Origin: Chloroflexota bacterium
GTDB taxonomy: Bacteria > Chloroflexota > Anaerolineae > B4-G1
Assembly: GCA_011046405.1 (NCBI GenBank)
Contig: DSAR01000165.1
Span: forward strand, 1-17,564
Direction of reading: 5' to 3'
DNA length: 17,564 bases
The notes below the pieces were generated by a model that was not told the DNA's origin, ran no database searches, and worked only from the letters and a program-made list of their open reading frames with translations. Below, piece by piece: positions 1 to 5,859 of this stretch (position 1 is its first letter; each line of letters starts with the position of its first letter). A program made the translations under genes and the position numbers.

Positions 1-29
1 CAGACCAGCCCTTTGCTGTGCCGGAGAAT

Positions 30-84
30 GGGGGTTTGGGGTGTGTGGCGGTCGCTTCGCGACCGCCACACACCCCAAACCCCC
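30..84. repeat. Perfect 26-bp inverted repeat (hairpin)
   Basis: Arms 30-55 and 59-84 are exact reverse complements around a 3-nt TTC loop; the core is GGCGGTCGC/GCGACCGCC and the outer ends are runs of G and C. No T-run follows on either strand, so it is not a classical intrinsic terminator. No direct repeat is visible at its ends, so it cannot be called a transposed element. The inner GGGTGTGT resembles the end of element D (265-403). The gene that would precede it is outside the window. Confidence 0.8.
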
Positions 85-148
85 GCCCATCCGCTGCAAA
101 CGGGCAGCAGGCTGAGTAGTTACACCTTATCCACTTAAATCACACGGG

Positions 149-258
149 GTATCATCTCAATAAACCGGGGCAAACTCGCTCGGGCCGGTCTCCTGACCGT
201 GCCCGCTGTGGCTCGGTCGGGAGACCGGCCACAGCTCCCCAACTTATTGAGAAGATAC
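149..258. mobile_element. MITE-like element A (110 bp)
   Basis: The ends are GTATCATCTCAATAA (149-163) and its near-perfect inverse TTATTGAGAAGATAC (244-258), so the terminal inverted repeat differs at one base; GGGG/CCCC follows inside. The element is flanked by the 9-bp direct repeat TCACACGGG (140-148 and 259-267), a target-site duplication. The interior holds a long imperfect hairpin built on GGCCGGTCTCC and GGAGACCGGCC. No ORF fits, so it must be moved by a transposase encoded elsewhere. It is the exact reverse complement of element C (8443-8552). Confidence 0.9.
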
Positions 259-264
259 TCACAC

Positions 265-403
265 GGGTGTGTTTTATTTCACTTGAGGCCAAGCTCGTAG
301 TAGGCGATTTATCGCCGTAAAAGCGCGCTGAAGCCGCTACCTAGCGCCGCTGCCTAGCAGCGCGCACACTACAAACAAAGCTCAAAGTATTTGAAACACA
401 CCC
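265..403. mobile_element. MITE-like element D, left boundary interrupted by element A
   Basis: The ends GGGTGTGTTT (265-274) and AAACACACCC (394-403) are perfect inverse 10-mers, with TTGAG/CTCAA further in. The right flank AAATCACAC (404-412) equals 137-145, just left of element A. Removing A and one copy of its TCACACGGG duplication rebuilds a D element flanked by AAATCACAC on both sides. A therefore landed across D's left junction after D was in place. The interior (about 294-370: CGTAGTAGGCG, then TAAAAGCGC, CTGAAGCCGCTA and TAGCGC) is related to the reverse complement of the interior of element B. The right end lies about 15 bp upstream of the rpiA ribosome binding site. Confidence 0.8.
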
Positions 404-434
404 AAATCACACGAATCCAAGGAGGCAATCTATC

Positions 435-1142
435 GTGGACTTATCCGCACTCAAGCAGCAGGCCGCCGAACGGGCGGTAGACTTCGTCGAATCGGGCATG
501 GTGCTCGGGCTCGGCCATGGCAGCACGACGCTGTTCGCCCTGCGCTGGATCGCTCACTTGCTCCAGACAGGCCAGCTGCGGGACATCCTGGGCATCCCCT
601 GCTCCACCCACGTGGAGGCCGACGCCCAAAAGTTGGGTATCCCCCTGACCACGCTGGACGAGCATCCGGTGATCGACCTGACCATCGACGGCGCCGACGA
701 ACTGGACCCACAGCTGAACCTCATCAAGGGCGGCGGCGGCGCGCTCCTGCGCGAGAAAATCGTGGCCCAGGCCAGCCGCCGCGAGATCATCGTGGTGGAT
801 CAGACGAAACTCTCCCCGACCCTGGGGATCCAATGGCCGGTGCCGGTCGAGGTCGTCCCTTTCGGCTGGCGCGCCCAGGTCGCCTACCTGGAAAGCCTGG
901 GCGCACGTCCCATCCTGCGCCTTGGGGATGACGGCACGTCCTTCACGACCGACCAGGGCAACCTGATTTTGGACTGTCACTTCGGCCCGATACAGGATCC
1001 GGCGAAACTGGCGGAACAGATGAACGGGCGGGCCGGCATCGTCGAACATGGCCTCTTCCTGGGGTTGGCGACCGACGCCATCATCGCCAAAGAAAGCGGC
1101 ATCTATCACCTGAAGAACGGAGAATCCAATGATCACGATTGA
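435..1142 (+). CDS. rpiA: Ribose-5-phosphate isomerase A
   Basis: Interconverts ribose 5-phosphate and ribulose 5-phosphate in the cytosolic non-oxidative pentose phosphate pathway. The 235-aa length is normal for the family. Visible family motifs are the phosphate loop GLGHGST (residues 25-31), DGADE (85-89), KGGGGALLREK (98-108, including the conserved Lys and Glu) and VDQTKLSP. The start is GTG at 435, set by the Shine-Dalgarno AAGGAGG at 419-425. The last 14 bases overlap rpe, which acts on the same product, so the two are surely co-transcribed. Oddity: the family's usual GxGTGST loop has His at the Thr position. No clear promoter is seen upstream; elements A and D sit directly in front, so the native promoter may have been displaced or lie further upstream. 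Confidence 0.96.
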   Translation: MDLSALKQQAAERAVDFVESGMVLGLGHGSTTLFALRWIAHLLQTGQLRDILGIPCSTHVEADAQKLGIPLTTLDEHPVIDLTIDGADELDPQLNLIKGGGGALLREKIVAQASRREIIVVDQTKLSPTLGIQWPVPVEVVPFGWRAQVAYLESLGARPILRLGDDGTSFTTDQGNLILDCHFGPIQDPAKLAEQMNGRAGIVEHGLFLGLATDAIIAKESGIYHLKNGESNDHD

Positions 1143-1785
1143 AGCATCTATCCTATCGGCCGATTTCGCCCGCCTGGGCGAACAGGCCCGCGAGGCGCAA
1201 GCCGGCGGTGCTGACGCCATCCAGATCGACGTGATGGACGGGCGCTTCGTGCCGCCTATCACCTTCGGCGCCAGTGTCGTCCGGGCGCTCCGCCGTGCAG
1301 TCGATCTCCCCCTGGACGTGCACCTGATGATCGTCGAACCGGGCCGCCACCTGGAGACCTTCGCCGAGGCGGGCGCCGACCGCATCATCGTCCACCAGGA
1401 GGCTACGTTGCACATCCACTATGTGCTCAAGTCGATTCGCGAACTGGGCATTGAGGTAGGCGTGAGCATCAACCCCGGCACTTCGGTGTTCGCCGTGGAA
1501 GAAATCCTGGACATGGTCGATATGGTGCAGATCATGACGGTCGATCCTGGTTGGGGCGGCCAACCGTTCCTCCACAGCCAGATGGAAAAGATCCGCCGCC
1601 TGCGCCGCATGATCGACGAGCGCGGATTGGACGTCTTCATCGGCGTCGATGGCGGTATCGACGAGCAAACTGCTCCCCTGGTCGTCGAGGCAGGGGCCAC
1701 GATGCTGGTATCGGGATCGGGCATCTACAATGACAGACGGTCAGTGGCTGAGAACCTTGCCGCCCTGCGCGCCAGTTCGATCTAG
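1129..1785 (+). CDS. rpe: Ribulose-phosphate 3-epimerase
   Basis: Interconverts ribulose 5-phosphate and xylulose 5-phosphate; a TIM-barrel metalloenzyme of 218 aa, the normal length. Visible motifs are SILSADF (7-13), IDVMDGRFVPPITFG (33-47), DVHLMI (63-68, with metal-ligand His65), VDPGWGGQPF (138-147) and GVDGGI (172-177, with catalytic/metal Asp174). The ATG at 1129 lies inside the end of rpiA, with GGAGA just upstream at 1120-1124, so translation is probably coupled. Oddity: the family usually has His two residues before the Asp of DVMDG (HxD) as a metal ligand; here it is Gln32. This may be a lineage variant rather than loss of activity. Confidence 0.96.
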   Translation: MITIEASILSADFARLGEQAREAQAGGADAIQIDVMDGRFVPPITFGASVVRALRRAVDLPLDVHLMIVEPGRHLETFAEAGADRIIVHQEATLHIHYVLKSIRELGIEVGVSINPGTSVFAVEEILDMVDMVQIMTVDPGWGGQPFLHSQMEKIRRLRRMIDERGLDVFIGVDGGIDEQTAPLVVEAGATMLVSGSGIYNDRRSVAENLAALRASSI

Positions 1786-1827
1786 CGTGACCTTTGACCA
1801 GCGCTGGCAAACCGCATAATTGGAACA

Positions 1828-1904
1828 GCGGATTAGCAATCCACCCTACGCACGCTGTAGGTTGGAATGGCATTCCGATCAAGCGGATTAGCAATCCGTC
1901 CTAC
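1828..1904. repeat. Palindromic intergenic repeats downstream of rpe
   Basis: GCGGATTAGCAATCC, a purine/pyrimidine change or two, and CCTAC occur at 1828-1849 and again at 1883-1904. From 1857 to 1904 the segment folds on itself, GTAGG (1857-1861) against CCTAC (1900-1904), with the internal small palindromes GGAATGGCATTCC and GGATTAGCAATCC. There is no T-tract, so it looks like an interspersed palindromic repeat rather than a terminator. The rest of the 1786-2075 gap holds a hairpin at 1946-1968 and a promoter, but no gene I can support. Confidence 0.7.
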
Positions 1905-1945
1905 ATACGATTTGAGTTCTCGTTGTGCGATTCAGGGCTGGGGGT

Positions 1946-1968
1946 CAAACCTGATGCTAGCAGGTTTG
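1946..1968. other. Short hairpin between rpe and cvpA-like gene
   Basis: CAAACCTG (1946-1953) and CAGGTTTG (1961-1968) form an 8-bp perfect stem with a 7-nt loop. No T-run follows. It could contribute to ending the rpiA-rpe transcript, but a terminator function is not shown. Confidence 0.4.
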
Positions 1969-2005
1969 TCGGAGAGAGCCACAAAAGTATCTTCGCAGCG
2001 TCAAC

Positions 2006-2033
2006 TTGCGTCTTGGCTCCACTGTGGTATAGT
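2006..2033 (+). promoter_or_regulatory. Candidate sigma70-type promoter for cvpA-mutS2
   Basis: TTGCGT (2006-2011) and TATAGT (2028-2033) are 16 bp apart. The -10 differs from TATAAT at one position. It lies 42 bp upstream of the ATG at 2076, behind the repeat-containing gap, which suits a new transcription unit. Confidence 0.5.
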
Positions 2034-2075
2034 GAAATCGTATCAAGCATTGGCAAATCATTAAGGAGGTGAATC

Positions 2076-2744
2076 ATGTCTACCATACCACCTGCACCAG
2101 AACGCAATCCAGCCGCCAAGAAATGGGGTCCAGTTTTGATCCTTGGCATTATCGGTCTGTTCGGCTCAATCGCGATATATTACTTCTTGCCCGGCTTCCT
2201 GTCAATCGATCTGATGATGATGCTCGTCATCGCTTTCTTCGTCGCCATCGGCTATAATCTCAAAACAGTACGAGGCGTCATGGCCATCGTCATCCTCTAC
2301 CTATCCACGGGATTCTCGGCCATCCTATATCGTAGCGTCGCCCCATACGTTGGCGCCATGCTGAGGGTGTTTACCTTCGATCTGTCGGCCTCGGTTGAAG
2401 ATGGAGCGACACGCGGCGACCTGGCCTTGACGTTCATTCTTCTCACGTTCGTCTTCTGGTTGATCCTGGAGATCCTCATGCGCATCTTTGCAGAGGATAC
2501 CACCATCTCCTCGATCGGCATCCTAGACAACCTGGGCGGCGTCGTGGTCTACTTCCTCGTCGGCGTATTGGTCGCTGCGCTGCTGTTCAACGCCATCGGA
2601 TACAGCAGATCGCGAGCGTTACACGACGCTGCCAGATTGCGCCGGCCGTTCAACCAGGTGATGTATCTTCTATACAATACCCAAGTCTTCTTGTTTGGCC
2701 GCAATCCACCCCACCTTTACATCTACGACTTGCATGCACGCTAA
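2076..2744 (+). CDS. CvpA-like integral membrane protein
   Basis: A 222-aa membrane protein with five hydrophobic segments at about 18-37, 44-60, 67-85, 114-137 and 153-173. The DNLGGVVVYFLVGVLVAALL stretch (151-170) resembles the conserved Asp-x-x-Gly-Gly membrane helix of the CvpA (colicin V production) family. Context supports this: in Bacillus and relatives a CvpA gene sits close to mutS2. The start ATG at 2076 has an excellent Shine-Dalgarno AAGGAGGT at 2063-2070. The 3' end overlaps mutS2 by 11 bases if mutS2 starts at 2734. The CvpA assignment is an inference from motif and context; the protein is somewhat longer than typical members. Its molecular role is unknown. Confidence 0.7.
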   Translation: MSTIPPAPERNPAAKKWGPVLILGIIGLFGSIAIYYFLPGFLSIDLMMMLVIAFFVAIGYNLKTVRGVMAIVILYLSTGFSAILYRSVAPYVGAMLRVFTFDLSASVEDGATRGDLALTFILLTFVFWLILEILMRIFAEDTTISSIGILDNLGGVVVYFLVGVLVAALLFNAIGYSRSRALHDAARLRRPFNQVMYLLYNTQVFLFGRNPPHLYIYDLHAR

Positions 2745-5160
2745 ACATCTCTCTACGTTAGAATTTGCCAAAGTGCTGGATCGATTAGCCGGTTATAGTG
2801 ACTTTTCCGGAGGGCAAGACAAAGCGCGCGCCCTGGAACCGGCGACGAACGTACACGAAGTACGCTGGCGCCTGGAAACGACCAGCGAGGCCCGTGCCCT
2901 GCTGGATGCCAAACCCGAAACGTCGCTGGGGGGCGCCCACGACGTGCGCCCCCAGGTAGAGGCAGCCGAGCGCGGGGTGTCGCTATCCCCGCATGACATC
3001 CTCGACGTGCGCGACACCCTCGTCTCCGCCCGCACCCTGCATCGCCATCTCAGCCGTTTGGAAAGCCAGTTCCCCAACCTGGCCGACATCGCCGGCCGCA
3101 TCCTGGTCGATTCAGGTCTGATCAATGAGATCAACCAGTGCCTGGACGAGCGAGGCACCGTGCGGGACGACGCCTCGCCAGAATTGGCGCGCATCCGGCG
3201 TGAAGAACGTATCGCCTACGACCGGCTACAGGATAAACTCCAGAACATCATCAGCGCGTCGCGCAACGCCAAGTATCTCCAGGAGGCCCTCATCACGCGC
3301 CGCGAGGATCGTTACGTCATCCCCCTCAAGGCCGAGTTCAAGGGCCGCATCCGCGGCATCGTGCACGACGTCTCTGCCTCGGGTGCGACGATTTTTATCG
3401 AGCCCCTGGCGACCGTGGACTTGAACAACGCCTGGCGCGAGTTGCAACTGGAGGAGCAGCAGGAGATTCAACGCATCCTGGCCGCGCTATCCGCTATGAT
3501 TGCCGATCAGGCTCTCGAGATCAGGCAGACGCTCGAGGCCCTGGCCGACCTGGACCTGGCCTTCGCCAAGGCAAAATACGCCGATGACCTCGATGCTTCG
3601 GCGCCGGAGATCGTGCCCTTTGGGCGACGCCCGGCGAAAGAAAAGGGGAAGCGAAAAAGCTCAACCTCTTCCAACGGCGCCCAGGCCACGGTGCGCCTGC
3701 TGGGCGCCTGCCATCCGCTGCTCGATCCCAAAACTGTCGTCCCCATCGACGTCGAACTGGACGACGAGACCCACGTGCTCGTCATCACCGGCCCCAACAC
3801 CGGGGGCAAGACGGTCAGTTTGAAGACCATCGGCCTGCTGACAGTGATGGCCCAGGCCGGACTGCACATCCCGGTCCAGGAAGGCTCGGCGCTCTCGCTC
3901 TTCGAATCGGTCTACGCCGACATCGGCGACGAGCAGTCTATCGAGCAGAGTCTATCGACTTTCTCCTCCCACCTGATCAACATTCTCTCGTTCCTGGACC
4001 GGGTCGACGAGCGCAGCCTGGTGCTTTTGGACGAGCTGGGCGCCGGCACCGATCCGGCCGAGGGGGCCGCCCTGGCGCACGCTCTGTTGGAGCATTTCCG
4101 CGAGCGCCGGTCGACGACCTTCGTCGCCACCCACTATCCCGAGTTGAAATCCTATGCCCAACTGACGCCCGGCGTCCGCAACGCCAACGTCGAGTTCGAC
4201 CCGGAAACGCTCAGCCCTACTTACCGGCTGAGCATCGGCCTGCCCGGTCGTTCCAACGCTTTCGCCATCGCCCAACGGTTGGGCACGCCGGACGCCATCG
4301 TCGAGGCAGCCCGGGACATGATCTCCCCCGACGACCTGCGCACCGAGGACATGCTGGCCGACATCCACCGCTTGCGCCTCCAGGCCGCCCAGGCCCGGGA
4401 CGAGGCTCACGCCGCCCGGTCCCAGGCCGACCGCCTGACACGGGAACTCCGCCAGCGGCTGGATCAGATCGACCAGGAGCGGCAGGAGGTACTCGACCAG
4501 GCCCGCCAGGAAGCGGCCGACGAACTGGCGTCGCTGCGCACCGAGGTGCGGCGCCTGCGACAGCGCTTGCACGCCGCCGCTGCCCCATTAGAGAGCGTCA
4601 CCGCCGTGGAGGAAGCGGCCGCCTCGCTGGCCAAAGAGATCGAACCGGGAGAAGAGGTGGAAGCGCTCGCTGCCACCCTGCCGCGCGCCGAGCCCTCGCG
4701 TCCCATTCGCTCTGGAGATGCCGTCTGGGTCCGACCGTTGAACGCCAATGGGCAGGTGCTGAACGTAGACGCTGGCGAGGGCGAGGCCGAAGTGCAGGTC
4801 GGGCCGGCCCGCACTCGGGTGAGCCTGAAAGCGTTAGAACTGCGGGAACCATCTCCCCGAGAAGCGCGGGAGGAACCGGAAACCACACCGGTCCAGCACA
4901 AGGCCCCATCGCCCGGCATGCGGCTGGATTTGCGCGGTTGCACCGTAGAGGAAGCTCTGGCCCGCCTGGATCAACACCTGGACGCGGCCTTTCGGGCCGG
5001 CTTGCCGTGGGTGCACGTCATCCACGGCAAAGGGACCGGCGCCCTGCGCCGCGCCGTGGGCCAGTACCTGGTCAATCATCCCGTCGTCGAGACACACGAA
5101 TTGGCCCGCGAGCGAGAAGGAGGCGCCGGGGTCACGATTGCCAAGCTGGTCAACCGATGA
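2734..5160 (+). CDS. mutS2: Endonuclease MutS2 (MutS-II with Smr domain)
   Basis: An 808-aa MutS2 protein. The family acts on branched DNA (anti-recombination) and, in some bacteria, on collided ribosomes. The order is an N-terminal MutS2 core from MHAKHLSTLEFAKVLDRLA, then the clamp/lever, an ATPase with Walker A GPNTGGKT (353-360) and Walker B LVLLDELGAGTDP (429-441), a coiled coil rich in Gln, Arg and Glu (about 540-612), a KOW-like segment near 660-700, and a C-terminal Smr nuclease domain with LDLRG (731-735) and HGKGTGALR (764-772). I chose the ATG at 2734 because family members begin close to the TLEF motif. An upstream TTG at 2695 is in frame but would add 13 unlikely residues. No good ribosome binding site is seen, so coupling to the overlapping cvpA-like gene is likely. 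Confidence 0.95.
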   Translation: MHAKHLSTLEFAKVLDRLAGYSDFSGGQDKARALEPATNVHEVRWRLETTSEARALLDAKPETSLGGAHDVRPQVEAAERGVSLSPHDILDVRDTLVSARTLHRHLSRLESQFPNLADIAGRILVDSGLINEINQCLDERGTVRDDASPELARIRREERIAYDRLQDKLQNIISASRNAKYLQEALITRREDRYVIPLKAEFKGRIRGIVHDVSASGATIFIEPLATVDLNNAWRELQLEEQQEIQRILAALSAMIADQALEIRQTLEALADLDLAFAKAKYADDLDASAPEIVPFGRRPAKEKGKRKSSTSSNGAQATVRLLGACHPLLDPKTVVPIDVELDDETHVLVITGPNTGGKTVSLKTIGLLTVMAQAGLHIPVQEGSALSLFESVYADIGDEQSIEQSLSTFSSHLINILSFLDRVDERSLVLLDELGAGTDPAEGAALAHALLEHFRERRSTTFVATHYPELKSYAQLTPGVRNANVEFDPETLSPTYRLSIGLPGRSNAFAIAQRLGTPDAIVEAARDMISPDDLRTEDMLADIHRLRLQAAQARDEAHAARSQADRLTRELRQRLDQIDQERQEVLDQARQEAADELASLRTEVRRLRQRLHAAAAPLESVTAVEEAAASLAKEIEPGEEVEALAATLPRAEPSRPIRSGDAVWVRPLNANGQVLNVDAGEGEAEVQVGPARTRVSLKALELREPSPREAREEPETTPVQHKAPSPGMRLDLRGCTVEEALARLDQHLDAAFRAGLPWVHVIHGKGTGALRRAVGQYLVNHPVVETHELAREREGGAGVTIAKLVNR

Positions 5161-5176
5161 GATAAAGGAGCATCAG

Positions 5177-5575
5177 ATGCCTGACATTCAACTTGAAATC
5201 TGGCTGTACGGGCCGGTGGCCCAATACGCCGGCGAGGCCAGCCAGGGCAGTTACGCCCAACTGGACGTTGCACTTCCCCAGGGCAGCACGCTGGAAGACC
5301 TGATCATCCACCTGGGCCTCCCGACCGAGGAACGGGGCATCACCTTCATCAATGGCAACCTGGCCGCTCTCCCCGGGCTCGACGCTGATCTCAGCGTCCA
5401 ACTCCATGACGGCGACCGGGTGGGCATCTCTCACCGCAAGAGTATGTGGCCCTTCCAGTACCGCTTCGGCGCCAGCACGACGCCAGAACTCCAGGAGACG
5501 TTCCGCCAGCGGCAAGACCGGGGCATTCACCACACATACACCGCAGCCTCGGACGAGGTCTGTTCCGATTCTTGA
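5177..5575 (+). CDS. ThiS/MoaD-like ubiquitin-fold protein with C-terminal extension, no Gly-Gly tail
   Basis: A 132-aa protein. Residues 3-86 look like a ThiS/MoaD beta-grasp domain (strand-turn-strand start, TLEDLIIHLGLP helix, ITFINGNLAA, LHDGDRVGI end). In sulfur-carrier members the domain ends in Gly-Gly; here it runs on into about 45 further residues (SMWPFQYRFG, then TPELQETFRQRQDRGIHHTY), so thiocarboxylate sulfur transfer is not expected. The start ATG at 5177 has AAAGGAG at 5164-5170. It follows mutS2 by 16 bp and precedes the AOR gene by 284 bp. A role linked to the AOR or its pterin cofactor is an inference from position only. The fold call is moderately secure; the function is unknown. 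Confidence 0.65.
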   Translation: MPDIQLEIWLYGPVAQYAGEASQGSYAQLDVALPQGSTLEDLIIHLGLPTEERGITFINGNLAALPGLDADLSVQLHDGDRVGISHRKSMWPFQYRFGASTTPELQETFRQRQDRGIHHTYTAASDEVCSDS

Positions 5576-5607
5576 GAATAAATCGCTAGTAGAAACCGAC
5601 CGAACGC

Positions 5608-5636
5608 TTGTGTAATTACGCGCATTGTGCTATCAT
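5608..5636 (+). promoter_or_regulatory. Candidate promoter for the AOR leader
   Basis: TTGTGT (5608-5613) and TATCAT (5631-5636) are separated by exactly 17 bp. The -10 matches consensus at five of six positions and the -35 is weak. Transcription from about 5643 would give a leader of roughly 215 nt before the AOR start, containing the stems and terminator below. Confidence 0.45.
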
Positions 5637-5690
5637 AATATCAGACTAACGCACCAGCATAATCCCAGAAAGCCATAATCAGGATTGTAT

Positions 5691-5818
5691 TCCTCCGACT
5701 CATCCCACTCCCTCGGGACGGATGAGCGATAAGGTGTAGGGAGTGATCCCCGCGCCCGCCGTGTTTGCAAAGGAGGCACTGCTGGCCCCATCAAAAGGCC
5801 GGCAGCGTCTCCTTTTTT
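5691..5818 (+). promoter_or_regulatory. Candidate cis-regulatory leader RNA (pseudoknot plus terminator) upstream of AOR
   Basis: Two perfect stems interlock: CTCATCC (5699-5705) with GGATGAG (5720-5726), and CACTCCCT (5706-5713) with AGGGAGTG (5738-5745). The second stem starts in the loop of the first, so they form an H-type pseudoknot or are alternatives. No base separates the first strands of the two stems, which would strain a full pseudoknot. A terminator hairpin follows at 5769-5815. The layout (sensor fold, then terminator, then a single enzyme gene) is that of a transcription-attenuating riboswitch. CCTCC at 5692-5696 could pair with GGAGG at 5772-5776 as an antiterminator. AAGGTGTA at 5731-5738 resembles the 3' part of the Moco RNA motif, but the rest does not fit that longer RNA. 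The ligand is unknown; a metal-pterin signal is a guess from the gene. Confidence 0.5.
5769..5818 (+). terminator. Strong intrinsic terminator in the AOR leader
   Basis: GGAGGCACTGCTGGCC (5772-5787) pairs with GGCCGGCAGCGTCTCC (5797-5812) over 16 positions with one mismatch and two G-T wobbles, followed by six T (5813-5818) and more T after one G. The AAA before the stem can pair with the first T residues. It may simply end the cvpA-mutS2 transcript, but its place between a candidate promoter and the AOR gene suggests conditional termination. Confidence 0.85.
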
Positions 5819-5859
5819 GTTTTTCAGACTGATCTCACGCTTTACGAAAGGAGAAAATT

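Noticed and set aside
441..1415. Long minus-strand open frame across rpiA and rpe
   Set aside because: Low-complexity, Arg/Ala/Gly-rich product with no motif, entirely antisense to two secure genes; a GC-rich shadow frame.
5691..5818. Direct assignment of the AOR leader to the Moco riboswitch
   Set aside because: Only short pieces (CCTCCG, AAGGTGTA) match; the conserved internal hairpin region and overall length do not. Kept as an unassigned leader RNA.
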